From Calliphora vicina (lineage: Eukaryota; Arthropoda; Insecta; Diptera; Calliphoridae): a stretch of DNA of 64,000 bases. Location: the NCBI RefSeq assembly GCF_958450345.1, contig NC_088784.1, positions 75,975,747-76,039,746 of the forward strand, written 5' to 3'. The notes under the pieces were generated by a model. It searched no databases, was not told where the DNA came from, and worked only from the letters and a program-made list of their open reading frames with translations. Below, one piece after another: positions 23,820 through 35,809 of the stretch. Each line of letters starts with the position of its first letter. Position 1 is the first letter of the stretch. The position numbers and the translations under genes are program-made.

Positions 23820-24205
23820 GAATCAAGAAGTGCACAGGATAGGATCTGTATTGAATAGGACTTTTGAAGCATATTGGTCGAAAATTTTGCAAAAATGTTC
23901 TTCTTCAAAGAGTCGGTTGTTTTTTGCGTTTTCGCATAGGGCTTTGCCTTTAAATAACCCCATAAAAGAAGTTCAATTCAGATTGCCGAAACGAGAGTGT
24001 ACACGACCAGGGAATGTCTCATGCAGTAATTAAATTGTTTCACGGGCTGTATGGCATGCGACATCGGCTTGTTGAAAACACATGTTTGGAGCGATCGGTT
24101 CTTTCATCAATTGAGCCAATTTTTTATACCATACTTCAACACGTATCGGCCGAAGCGGACCACGACGGAACGGAGCTCTTGTGCAGGCGTACAATTAACC
24201 ATAAT
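23820..24205 (-). mobile_element. IS630/Tc1/mariner-type transposase fragment
   Basis: Minus-strand frame: FQQADVACHTARETI, stop, LLHETFPGRVHSRFGNLN, stop, near 24080-23960, then a LFKGKA block. It matches a widespread insect transposase with consensus FQQDGATCHTARETI...FPGR.ISRFGD.NW. The catalytic DGA is altered to ADV and two stops interrupt the frame, so it is dead. Confidence 0.55.
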
Positions 24206-24369
24206 TGGTTGAGTTCTCGAATGAAACTAAAAATAATCTGTAATGAGTGATAAAAAGGATAGCACCTTCAAGATATTTCGTACGATCCCAGTGTAGATCA
24301 GTCACTCAGTACATGCTCTAAGGTCCTGTAACCCTTAGAATCTGCTTTGTCCAATGACTGTGTTGATCA

Positions 24370-25010
24370 CAGTATAGTAATGATATCTAAGAGCACAATT
24401 TCCAGTAAACAATTCCGTAAGAGTCCTAAGGTCACCCTTAGCGAGCTTCTGGGAGTTCTCCTAGAAAAGGAGACAAGAAAATCCCCAATGGCGGTAAAAC
24501 TCCAGCTCAACGCAGGAGCAGTTATTTTCAGTTGTGGGTTCTGGTCCCACAACACTTTGTCGAGACCCCTTATTGGACAAACAAATAGATTCTTCGTTAC
24601 CACAAGGAGACAAGGAGATGTTGGCTTTATACAAAATAAATCCAACGATTTTATTTATATCAAGAGAAGGCCATTTCTCGAGATTATACAATTGCTGAAC
24701 ATTACCTTCAATATATAGATTTCAATAAATTGTTTGACCCGCTTTGTGACACCACCAATATGGCACCGCATACCACTGATGTTTCTAACAAGGTCGATGG
24801 TTCTGTTACCACAAATCTTTGTCGAACCCCCTATTGGACAAACAAATGTACCGTTCGTTACCACAAGAAGACAAGGAGTTGTCGGCTTTTTTCTTTACCC
24901 AAAAGAAATCCAACGGCTGGATTTATTGCAAGATATAGAATTCAATAAATTGTTTGACAAGATTTGTGACACAAACGTGATATCTTCGGCATGAAATCCT
25001 CACCAAACCG
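24370..25010. repeat. Two-copy direct repeat, period about 261 bp
   Basis: The block TATTGGACAAACAAAT...CGTTACCACAAG appears at about 24571 and again at about 24832, each followed by a similar downstream stretch (ACAAGGAG.TGT.GGCTTT, then CAATAAATTGTTTGAC at about 24724 and 24945). Coding-like frames exist on both strands but I recognise no protein. It may be part of a retroelement. Confidence 0.5.
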
Positions 25011-25297
25011 TATATTTCTGTGGATATAATGGGTTCCGTGAAATAGCTCCCAAATGAAATAATTGCCATCAAAAATGAAATAATTCCCAAACTTGAAAAA
25101 TGAAATAACTACCAAAGGATAAAATGAAATTACTCCCAATAATCGGCGTTTTCATAATTTTAAAAATATTAGTCCCAAAAAAGCGAAATAACTCCCAATA
25201 GAAATGAAATAATTCCCAACCCGAAGCAATTTATTTATGGAATCTAAAAAAAGGAACTACAAAAGTGAAATTATTCTTCGCTTACCAAAAATTTTTT

Positions 25298-25620
25298 GCA
25301 TTGGGGCCTATGGCGTAGCGCAAAATTTTACTCCTCTGGGATGTGTCAAAAACTGGCTTCACTCAGAAAATTTGTTTTGCAGTGACGGCCTTCGGCCAGG
25401 CGCTAAGGTTTTCTCCTCTGGGGTGTATCAAAAACTGGCTTCGCTCAGAAAAGTTTTTTGCATTGCCGGCCTTTGGCCTTGCGCTAAGGTTTTCTCCTCT
25501 GGGGTGTATCAAAAACTGGCTTCGCTCAGAAAAGTTTTTTGCATTGCCAGCCTTTGGCCTTGCGCTAAGATTTTCTCTCCGGGGTGTATCAAAATCTGGC
25601 TTCGCTCAGAAATTTCTTTC
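25298..25620 (+). repeat. Tandem array, four units of 81 bp
   Basis: Unit starts (GCATTG/GCAGTG block) fall at 25298, 25379, 25460 and 25541, an exact 81-bp (27-codon) spacing. Each unit contains GGCCTTTGGCC, TTTTCTCCTCTGGGGTGTAT and CTGGCTTCGCTCAGAAAA. Because the period is a multiple of three, two frames stay open through the array (25237-25815 and 25343-25678), giving repetitive but probably non-genic translations. A reverse copy at about 25725-25805 makes the block fold back. Confidence 0.85.
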
Positions 25621-25870
25621 ATTACAGAAAGGTTTTATAATATTTCAGCAAGCCGATTTTCATTTCGCTCCAGATTAAGAAATCGTTGCACCCTAACAAA
25701 GGCCGACGATGTAAAAAGAATCTTTTCTGAGCGAAGCCGGTTTTTGATACACCCCAGAGGAGAAAACCTTAGCGACCGGCCGAAGGCCGGCAATGCAAAA
25801 ACCTTTTATGAGTGAAGACAGTTTTTGATATTTATGGGTTCTGATTTTGCAAAGTAGAACCCAACAAAAA

Positions 25871-26615
25871 CAAGTAAGAAAGTATGGTCGGTCAAGCCCG
25901 ACCATATAATACCCTACACTAAGTAAAAGAGCAAAAACATTTTTCTTTTAAAATTTCAATAATTTATATTTTTGAGTGATTTTCGGAAGTGGGCCTTATA
26001 TGGGGGCTATGACCAATTATGGACCGATCACCATGAAATTAGGTCATGTGATTTATGTCTCTATGAAAGTTTACTATGTTGAATTTGAGTATACCAAAAT
26101 TTTTAAGCGATTTATGCACGTTAAAGTGATTTTCGGAAGCGGGTCTATATGGGAGCTATGACTAATTATGGACCGATCATAACAAAATTTGGTGACATGA
26201 ATTTTGTATATATAAAACTTATTTTGATCGCAATTTGTGGAGATACATTTATAAATTAAACATTTATGACCGATAAAGTCCAATTTCGGAAGGACATTTG
26301 TATGGGGGCTAGCTGAAATAGTGGACCGATTTCAGCCATTTTCAATAGGCTTGGTCCTTGGGTCGAAAAAATAATATTTACCAAATTTTATTGAAATATC
26401 TTCAAAATTGCGACCTGTACTCTGCGCACAAGGTTTACATGGACAGCCAGCCAGCCAGCCAACCAGACGGACGGACGGACATCGTTTAATCGACTCAGAA
26501 AGTGATTCTAAGTCTATCGGTATACTTTAAGGTGGGTGTTAGACTAATATTTTTGGGCGTTACAAACATCTGCACAAACGCATGGTGGTGTAGGGTATGG
26601 TGGTGTAGGGTATAG
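25871..26615 (+). mobile_element. mini-me/DINE-1-like element, family A copy 3
   Basis: It begins CAAGTAAGAAAGTATGGTCGG and has the conserved body and GACGGACGGACGGACATCG run near 26466. The terminus is altered: the usual ATAATACCCTCCCCACT is missing and GGTGTAGGGTAT is present twice in tandem (26586-26612). It is nested in the 25032-26853 element. Confidence 0.85.
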
Positions 26616-26862
26616 TTAAATAACTCCCAATACAGTGAAATAACTCCTAATACGCGAAATAAAATGAAATAAAACCCAACAAAAATTTCATTGGGAGTTA
26701 TTGCATTATGAAATAACTCCCAACAAAAAATTATTAAATAACACCCTATGCGTTTCATAATGAAATAAGTCCTAAGTTGTATGAAAAATTTGTTGGGTGT
26801 TATTTAATTTTTTCGTGGGGAGTTATTTCATTTGGGAGTTATTTCACGGTATCGATATAATG

Positions 26863-28145
26863 TAGTCTCTGGAAGCTCGTGTGTTGTTGTTGCTGTCCAA
26901 GCCAAAACTAAAGATCTTGGTAAATTGAAATTAGAGGTTTTAAAGTTGCGACCAACGACTGAAATTTTCGGTAGTAATTTTTAATGATTGACAAAAGTTC
27001 ATCCTACGAGAACATTACCATGATAAAAATGAAAATCATTTTATGATGCATTTGTATTAAATAATAGAACTTGTTATTATGCTGATTCTTCTTGTATCCC
27101 ATCCGATAAACTCAGCAAAGTGTGACCGATCATACAGTGACAGTTAGTATGCGTTGCATTTCTACCACATGTCAGGAGAATCTTGGATTTATCTCGTGAA
27201 AGTGAGTGCCAGAGTTATTTAAGTTATTTAGTTATCATACAAGTGGAAGTCGTAGACAACTTATTGCAGAGAGATATCAAGATAATAAGATTATCGTATA
27301 GTATTTCCGTGAACGCTTACAGCTTCGTGTCAACAGTTTAACTGATGTTATCTCTAGTTACTATCCTGACTCAAAAGGTTGCGTTAAAATCCTTCATAAG
27401 CTGAAGTAAACATAGGACCAAAAAGTTATCCCTATACTGAAACATCGAATCTCGTATCCCAATAAGACTTTTACTTGATATTGCTTTTACTTTCATAACA
27501 CCAAAGACTAATGAAATTAGCTTACTTGTTGTATTAAACTAAACGACAATCAAAGTGTCCTCAAAACTTTCAACAAAATCTCTCTAACTAAATGCGATTC
27601 ACTTTTAACACTTTAAAAGTCAATTTGTTCTTGCGATTTTTTTTTATTTTTGGGTAAATAATAATTATATTTTCCAAATAAATCAGATTAATTGACGTAT
27701 CGTACTTTTGGGATATCAACACCACTAAACTAATAATTTTCGCCATAAACATAATAAATACTTGTGAACAAAAAAAAATAAATAAAAAACTGAAATGCCA
27801 CTTGAAAGACAAACAATACCAACAAAATACAACCAGTATACAAGACAAAGGTACTTACTTGTACTCGTACCAGTCAAAAGGAAACCAACCAAAAAAAAAA
27901 AAAACTCACAAAAAATTGAATTGTTTAAAAGAAGAAAACAATTCAATTGAGTTGAATTGAATTGAATTGAAGAAGGAATATGGACCATAATAAATGCAGG
28001 CACACACATGTAGAGTTACTCACATTGCAGAGTGGGGCAGAATGAAAATATTTTGGAAATAAATCTGCCATAATAAAATTGTTTATCTACTTGACATGAA
28101 ATTTTACATAGGCTTAGCAGAGGAGCATTATTCAAGTTTAGGACC
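26863..28145. other. Non-coding AT-rich DNA
   Basis: No gene supported. There is a short (GAATT)n run near 27945-27970. Confidence 0.4.
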
Positions 28146-28149
28146 CCTA

Positions 28150-28890
28150 AGACCTATCAGGCGATGCAAAACTTCCCAACCACTGCATTCTATTACAGTT
28201 TCATGTCTGTCCGCATATTCTGGGCGTTTTTGGTCAAATGCCCGCTTCAAACGAATCAGTTGAATTTGGACACAAGTTCTATGAGTTCTATGGTCTGGCC
28301 AGATTTCAACCACTCATAGTAGGTAGGTCCCTTTTGCTTCCACCAAATACAGAACATTGGCTTAGCGCCATAAATATTTGACTTTGGTGTTGAATCGGCT
28401 GGTTGGTCGGGCTTCACGTACGATCTCTTACTCTTCGGGTAATCGTAATGGATCCATTTTTCTTCGCAAGTAATGATTTTCTTTTATAGCGTTCAAACAT
28501 CATTTCGGAAATGCAAAATCCTATTCAAGGTCTCTCGGCCTCAATTCGTTTGGTACCCAATTTCCCTGCTTTTGGTTGAGTCCTGCTGCTCGCAAATATT
28601 TTGAAATTGCTACCGATGATTTTGCAAGTTCTTGACAGCCATCTTGCGGAATGCTTTTTCATACGCAATGATCATTCAAAATAGAAACCACTGAGCCATG
28701 TGAGATGCCTATGGCTTCCATAATCTCTCGCAATTTCAATCTCCGATCGGAAAACAGCGTATAGTGATTTTTTTCATTTGTTTCGGTTTTGTATAACTCA
28801 ACTTGGCGTCCAGAACTTTTGGCATCTTCCGAGCTTGTAGGCCCACAACGACGTTCAGTAAAACACTTTTTATCAAGCTTAGCCTTTATT
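28150..28890 (-). mobile_element. mariner fragment, 5' two thirds
   Basis: On the minus strand the order is: the AAGGCTAAGCTTGATAAAAA block (about 28885), the helix-turn-helix region with GCCATAGGCATCTCACATGG (about 28715), the ITCDEKW-type block (TTACTTGCGAAGAAAAATGG near 28465), KPDQPADS (about 28400), and RLKRAFDQKRPEYADRHETV near 28225. Frames are interrupted throughout. It is the same subfamily as 14060-14560. Confidence 0.78.
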
Positions 28891-28989
28891 TAAGTGATGA
28901 TTTCTTTGAAAAAAATAATGCTCAATTTCCCCTCATGTCATCAGGTAGTCTGCTATAAATGTCAAATACAAACTAAATGACGCAGTTAG

Positions 28990-29600
28990 TTAGCCTGTTG
29001 ACAGGAGCATTGTTGCCCTTTCAGTTAAGAGCCGGGAAATGCAAAAAGTCTCAGACTTTTTTACTGATAGCAAGGCGGGTGTCTTCACGACATCTAGGTT
29101 AATCGATGAATGCCGGGTGACCCTAAATGAGAGCGCGAGACATGCTAGTCCCTGGACACACTGAAAATCAGTGAAATTTTGTAGCAGACGAATTGGCCAA
29201 AAGGGGAGCGATGAAGGTTGAGGTGTTGTTTTATCTGTTTTTGATATTTCCTTTGCAAACTGTTGTCCAGCAGACGGTTGACCTGAGCAAATAAGGCTAA
29301 TTATTTATTTATTCACAGGGCACTGCATAATTGTAACACGTGTTAGAAGAATGGGCCTACGACTACTGTAGAATCTGTCAAAACGAATAAGAGGGGAGAC
29401 TGTGTCCTTCTTGGAATCCTCTTCCACTCATGCTTAGAAGAGTGATCAAGGATGATTCTGAGACGCATCCATTTCTTCATCAGAAAATCTGGTTGGTTCA
29501 ATATGGAAACTTATTGGGTATCACAATGGGATGAGCTTTTAGAATGGACCTAAGTGAGCTGCTTGAAGAGTGCCTGTCCGCGGAACATAACCTAAGACAA
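28990..29600 (+). mobile_element. Non-LTR retrotransposon RNase H fragment
   Basis: Decayed frames include SDFFTDSKAGVFTT near 29052 (central Asp of RNase H), then LIDECRVTLNESARHASPW, and further on an ADELAKRG-like block near 29186. The lower part (29300-29590) matches the usual tail region after RNase H. Many stops mark it as dead. Confidence 0.6.
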
Positions 29601-29935
29601 GCGTTCTATTGTATAAAATACGTATTGAAGTTCTTCCAAAAATGCCAACCATATTACTACCAGAGTACAGTATTATGTATTAAATAACCTTTACGACGAT
29701 ACCAAACACAAGTATTTCCAGTCAATAGTATGATAACAGGTTTTCCTTTAAAATTACTCCTTAGGTTTGATTCAGGCAGCCACGATGTCAATAGGTCCCT
29801 TTGTGTTACCTGAAAGTATAAAGATAGAAAAGAGGGACAGATAAAAATGAATATAGAGAAGGGGACAGTCATATGTGATGAAGAGATTGAAAAGTGAAGA
29901 GGAAGAAGTTCCGAAATATAGAGTAGAGAAGATCA

Positions 29936-31560
29936 TTATTACGCACCAGTAAATTGGCGGTTATTAGGTTTCTCCGTGAAGATTCCCGTGTCTGGCCTGA
30001 TTAGACAATTGCTATTCCTGATAAAGGCATTAATGCTCGCTACCTTCATTTCCGAGGGCTCAGAAAGACTAATTAAGGATCGATGTCCCAGAAACCTTAG
30101 GTATATATAATGCCGGACAATGATAAAGAAGATGAAAAATGGTCTCATCCTCCTCTTCATTTGAACAACTTCTAATGAAGTCGTTGTAGGGCAAGCCAAG
30201 TCTCATCGCATGGTTACCAAAAGTGCAGTCACCGATAATAACCGCCACTACATCACTAAATTGTGAGCACGTCAAGCCAAGAAGATATGTTCTCCGCCCT
30301 CAGTCTTGTCGTGGCCATATAGTCATGGTTATAGGACATTTGGGTTTACAATCCCATCTTGTCTGAGCGAGCTCATAGTAGAAGTTACTAATTTGCAGAT
30401 TGCATTTGGATAACGGAATCCCGCATAGGAAGTCAATGTGTACGTCAGTCAGCATGGCTCCTTTTTTCACGTACCCAATTGAGTACGAATGTCTCGCCAT
30501 TAGAGTATCCAAAACCGAAAACCGGTCAACCGGTTTTTTCATCTTTGTTAACTCCAACGGTTTCGGTTTTTTTTAGCTTTTCGGTTTTTTGAAAAACCGG
30601 TTTTTGTAAGACGGTTAACCGGTTTTAATGAAATATATTTTCTAAAGCTCATTCAAACATATTTATGAAAATCTTTGATACCATTTTTAAAAATATGGAT
30701 TTATTTTATAGAAAATTGTAGCATTTGACAACATTTCGTAAAAGATTTAAAATAATTGCATAAAGAATTCAAAAATGTTAAATTTCCATTAAATAAAAAT
30801 TTACTATAAACCGGTTAACCGGTTTTTTTTGAAGACAAAAACCGAAACCGCTTAACCGGGTTTTTTAAAAGACAATAATCGAAACCGGTTTTTTCAAAAA
30901 CACACTATTTCGGTTAAACCGGAAACCGGTTTTTAAAATTTGCCGGTTTTTTGGACACTCTACTCGCCATCCTGTTTAAGGATGCCAGGCATTCCTGGAT
31001 TAAATAAGATGTTGTGTATACACCTGTTAGAGACTTTATTGATGCCTGACTGTCAGTATATATACGAATATCCCTTCCGGATGTCTTGTTATAACTGAGC
31101 CAGATAGCCGCCCTTTTTAATGGCCGATATTTCAGCCTGAATAATGCTACATTCATTTGGGATTCTTGAAGATAGTCCAGTTTCGAAGTCCTGAGTGAAG
31201 ACATCTACACCAACTCGATCTCCCTTCCTAGAACCGTCCGTATATACATAGGGACTTGTTGTGTCATGTAAAGGTCCGTCCGTTACTTCGGTGTTGTACG
31301 GAATTGAGAAACCGAAGTTCCTCGACGGGAAGGGCCTTGAAATGCAGTAATCGATATTGTCCGGAAGATTCTGAATGCTTCCTATTATACTGTCGTGACC
31401 GTATGCAGAATGTTTCCACGCCCCAATCGCATTTAGCCTTAAGGCCGATTTGAACGCAATTTTTCTGGCAATTAGATCCACGACGATCCAGTTTAATATA
31501 GTAAAGAGCGACTTTGTTGCAGTCGTTCTTAGCGCTCCTGTTATCAGGTTTGCATTCTCC
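29936..31560 (-). mobile_element. Non-LTR retrotransposon RNase H fragment, split by a hAT-like MITE
   Basis: On the minus strand: NIDYCISRPFPSRNFGFSIP near 31350, PYVYTDGSRKGDRVGVDVF near 31240 (first catalytic Asp), NECSIIQAEISAIK near 31140 (the Glu), and RDIRIYTDSQASIKSL near 31060 (second Asp). After the insertion come DVHIDFLCGIPLSKC near 30450 and FYYELAQTRW near 30380, then a zinc-knuckle-like SCSNEEEDETIFHLLYHCPA near 30140. It is the same family as 3319-4035. Frameshifts and the insertion make it inactive. Confidence 0.8.
30501..30962. mobile_element. hAT-like MITE, TAGAGTRTCC family
   Basis: 462 bp, beginning TAGAGTATCC and ending GGACACTCTA, with a perfect 8-bp duplication CTCGCCAT at 30493-30500 and 30963-30970. 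Both ends are packed with AAACCGGTTAACCGG-type palindromic repeats, the kind of subterminal repeats hAT transposases bind. It is inserted in the RNase H retroelement. There is no coding. Confidence 0.9.
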
Positions 31561-33572
31561 TTAATTAAAAATTACACCTTTGTCAAACTTTTTTTTATCA
31601 AATACATAATTTCAATTAAATTAAAATGTGTTAAAAATTAAGACAATGGATATATTTATAGATAAACTCTTGAAATCGTCGATAAAAAATAATCTTGAAG
31701 ACTAAATGGTATCAACCAGTTCGAAATGGCACATTTCTTTCCAACATTTTATGATTCTGCCCCACTGTACATTGTTCTCTTATATGCAGAGAACTGCTGA
31801 AGTTATGGATTGTTCATGTTGTACGTCGCGACGTTCGTAGAGCTGCCTCTCAAGTTGCTACTAGTAACAATAGAAAACGTCAGTTATTTAGCAAATTATA
31901 TGAGAGAAAAACAAACACACTTGTAACGATTTCGCAATGACTGTTTTAACAGGAACCAAGAAAAATACAACGAAATTCCGGTGTAACAAAAAGAAACAAA
32001 AGGAATGCTGAAGACTGACGCATACAGTCTCATGCACACATGAGACTGATTGTTATAGTCGGCTATTGGGGTTTTCTAGAGATCTGTAGCCGGACTTATG
32101 GAAATTTTAACAATGAAAGAAATAGCAATCGTTGGAATTAAATGTGTCTTCGTTGTTTTAAGTAAAATCCAATCATTTTCAGAGGTTAATCGGCATTAGT
32201 CTGAGTAGATTTGTTATCTGTTCTAATTACTTAAATCATTTCCTATTAGATCTCCAAATTTAGAAATGATGATAAACATGAAACTAATGCCTAATATAGG
32301 GTGCACTGGAAAAATGTAAACAATTGTTAAAAAATCTTTAAAAAAAAGAACGGAACAAAAATAAAATAACGATGAATAGAAGAAAAATAAAAATCACAAC
32401 AAAACAATTGGATTCAACAAGCTCACACCCAAAGTGTATAATTACACAATCGTCATACAATATCGTTCTACGTACATACGTAGGTTACTTACTACAACAT
32501 GATGTATTATTTTGTACAGCCATTTGAATAAGTAGTTGGCCAAGTACTTGTGTATTTTTGTGTTGTTTACCTTAAAAATGAGTTGAAGATTGCAGCAGCA
32601 CTCTTCAGAAATATGCGATACATAGTCGTACAATACGCGTGAGTGAGTGTACTTGCACTGTTGTTGTTTGAAAGCAGCGGAAAAGGTTGTATTGTTGCTT
32701 GGGACCCTTTGTATATCCTTTTGATCCTTTGATATCGTTTCTTTTTTTTTTGTTAACAAATGTTGAATTCTTAAGATTCGTCATCATCATGTGGCACCTT
32801 TAGCATTTCCAGCATGTTCTACTTTTTTATTGTTTTTTTTTTAATACAAATACAGTTTTTTATAATGTATGGATGTGTTTTTTCGTTTATTTCAAAAATT
32901 TATTTGTAAATATTCAATTGTTCATATAGTGATGCAAAGATTTTTTTTTTTTAATTCTTTAAAATAGGGTGTGTCTTAAGATATTTGTCAGACGATTTCC
33001 GGCATATTTAGCTTAGTGCATACTGGTATGCTTCGTTAGATTAAAAGATGACAATATTTCGTTTGCAAAAATGAGAGTAAATAAATGTTGATTTAAAAGG
33101 GGTTTCCAATATGGAAACATAACCATTTCGAATTTAAATAAAATTTTGAAGTATTGAGATATCGAGATGAAATTTAATTTAGGTGCACATAGTACACAGA
33201 TTTATGTATGGAATTTTATCAGCGATCGATTGTATGTAACAAATTTTCTACTACTTTTCCACAAATATCATCCGGAACATTCAATATTTATTATGAGCTC
33301 GTCTAATTATGTTGGACTAAACCAAGGATTTAACATAATATACCATTTCTCGAGCTCATACGATTACCCATCTTCTCCTTCAATAGATCAAGTGTTTGAT
33401 CAACCGTGTGGCATATAAAATTCACCCTGTTGGAACCACATATAACTGATAATGTTCTCCATCCAATTCGGACCATAAAACCACCATGGCTCGTTGGCAA
33501 ACATTGATTGATTGATCATGTTGATCGGTTTCATAAATGTAAAAATACTTTACAGTAGCATTTTATGGATGC
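31561..33572. other. Non-coding DNA
   Basis: No gene supported. A 10-bp perfect hairpin (CAGTCTCATG, 4-base loop, CATGAGACTG) lies at 32025-32048. The rest is AT-rich with short open frames only. Confidence 0.4.
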
Positions 33573-33580
33573 AATGGAAC

Positions 33581-35064
33581 TAGGGTTGCCAGACGGCCTG
33601 TAATGGCCTGGATTGTCCAGTTTTTTGTGTCTTGTCCAGTTTTCAGCTAAAACACAATTTGTCCAGTTAAAAAATAATTTCTTTCATTTTGCAAAATATT
33701 TTTTTATTAATAATATTTTTTATTAATTAATATTTTGTACAGAAATATTTGAAAATTTATACAATTGTGATTGCAAATGTATAGTCAGTTGTATTTGTAT
33801 TAGAAAGTGATTCCTTTACTATTATAGAACTGTACAGTGAGTAATCTTTTGAATTGCCTTAAAAATCGGTTAAAATATGGAAGCAAAGTTGTAACTATTT
33901 TAAAAAAGATTTCATCTTTCGGAACAAAACGTTTACAATTAGAAGCAAATCAATTTTTAAAAAAATTATATTGCGTACTTAGATTAATGATATGATTTCG
34001 GAGACGAATCGCTTTACAACAAAATTTAATTTTTAAATTTAAAACAATCCCTTTTATCGTGGGATAACTTATCAAAGCTTCCAAAGTTTTAGAAATATCA
34101 AATATAATTGACGACATGTTGCTTTTGCCGCATTTTTAACACTGCGATCTTTTGAAAGTAAACAATTTTATTTACACAATTTTAAGGGCAATATCTTTGC
34201 ATTTAAAATGGAATCAAACATTATGTTGGATATAATTTTAACAAATTTTCAAATCGCGATATTTTTGAAGTGGAAGGGGTTTCCGATGATTGATTTGAGG
34301 AGTGCTTTGTAACCGTAATATGTGTGGTAATTTTGATTAAAATCGAAGATGTCAAATCCATAAAAAGAATAGCAGTTTTCTGTCCGTTTTGATATGGATT
34401 CTCTCAATTGTGATATGGAAACAAAATTTTAAAATTTGGATTACAATAAAACTAGAAATATATTCTATAAAAAAGTACACTTTTCTTTTATGATATGCGT
34501 CTTACGTTATTTTGAATTAATGTTTTCTAAAACTTAAATAACGTATCATCAATATAAATTTGTATGAAAAAATAAAATCTTAAATACAAAAGGAGTTTTT
34601 AAAGATATTTAAATTAAAAAATGTACTTATTAAATGTTCATAAAGATGGCCAAAAAAATTCTATTGCAACAGATTTATTAAACAATATAAGGAAACTACC
34701 TAAAATAGGGTAAAATACTATTTATTAATTAATTAATGTTACGTTGTTTGAATTTTGGTTATAATTTGGTTATTTTAGAAAGTTAAAGTTTAAAATTTTT
34801 TACACATATGTAATATGATGATGTAAATCGTAATCAATAATAAAATCAACTTCGAACTTTTTGACGATACGTTGTTTTGCATTTTAGGTGACGATATGTA
34901 TGTAGGACTGAATTTAACGTTTCTTTATTTTTGTAAAAAACTTAAATAAAATTTAACTCTTTTGAACTATAAGCGCATTTTTAAATTGTCCAGTTATTTT
35001 TTAAAAATCCAGTTAAATTTTTCTTATGGTCCAGTTATTTGACTTTTGTTATCTGGTAACCCTA
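33581..35064. mobile_element. hAT-like element, TAGGGTTGCCAGA family
   Basis: 1484 bp, from TAGGGTTGCCAGA to TCTGGTAACCCTA, with a perfect 8-bp duplication AATGGAAC at 33573-33580 and 35065-35072. GTCCAGTT repeats crowd both ends (33616-33670 and 34988-35040). The interior, about 34130-34430, resembles 55815-56190 and so carries another dispersed repeat. No intact transposase. Confidence 0.9.
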
Positions 35065-35072
35065 AATGGAAC

Positions 35073-35809
35073 CCCTTAAAGCACTTGTTCTTTTGATTTT
35101 GACCTGCTGGTATTTTCAAGTAAAAAATATATTTTTTGCTTTAATTTGTTATTATAACTCCGAAACTACTGAGCCGATTAAAATGCAATATACATATATA
35201 TGAAAATTTGTATACAGCATGGGAAAAAGGTTTTCAAAATTCAATCAATCGAAAGAAGAACATTAACTACTCAATTTTATGTATATCAAGCAAAAAGCTA
35301 AAATTTTGTGAAAATGAACGAATTGAATTAATTTTGATAAATTCGAAAAGAATCAACCGCTTTTTATGATCTACATCTCATTTTATTCCTATTACATGTG
35401 GCTCTGCGACAAAGCAATAAACCTTAACAATTTCTGCCGTTTTTGATTTTTCATTAGTTTTTTAAAACAAAAAAATTAGCTAGTTTCACGTAAAAAATAC
35501 ATTTATTGCTTCAATTTGTTATTATAACTCCGAAACTACTGAGCCGATTAAAACGCAATATATAAACGGATTAAAGGTTATGTAAATTTAATTTTTTTAA
35601 GTTTATTTAAATAATATCGGACAGACCCTTTTTGGGTTATCATTAATTATGTGGAGAAACGTGTGAAAAAAATTCTTAAAAATTTTTTAAAAAAAACATC
35701 TTCATAGAATTTAAAATTTGGACACCACAATACATAAAAATTGTGTAGTGGTTTAAAAAGCCTTTAATTTTTTTCGATTTTGTTGCCCTGTGTAATTGGC
35801 CCCCATATA
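35073..35809 (+). repeat. Dispersed repeat family D
   Basis: The block AACTCCGAAACTACTGAGCC occurs twice here (about 35157 and 35527), together with AAAATACATTTATTGCTTCAATTTG and TTTTGTTGCCCTGTGTAATTGG near 35780. The same blocks occur at 53689-53988 (inverted) and 54722-55590. It is non-coding and of unknown class. Confidence 0.65.

Larger units (their letters stand above)
25032..26853. mobile_element. TIR element with 9-bp target duplication and tandem-repeat core
   Basis: Flanked by GATATAATG at 25023-25031 and 26854-26862. The ends are GGTTCCGTGAAATAGCTCCC and, inverted, GATACCGTGAAATAACTCCC. Many GAAATAACTCCCAA-type repeats lie just inside both ends. The centre holds an array of 81-bp repeats (25298-25620) with an inverted copy (about 25725-25805). 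A family A mini-me-like element (25871-26615) is inserted in the right half. A 9-bp duplication is usual for Mutator-like elements, but no transposase is present and the superfamily is unproven. Confidence 0.75.

Noticed and set aside
25237..25815. 192-codon open frame as a protein-coding gene
   Set aside because: It is an artefact of the 81-bp tandem repeat, whose length is a multiple of three; a second frame is open for the same reason.
27588..28009. Hydrophobic open frames as a membrane protein
   Set aside because: They come from A/T tracts on the opposite strand, with no homologous motif or plausible splice structure.
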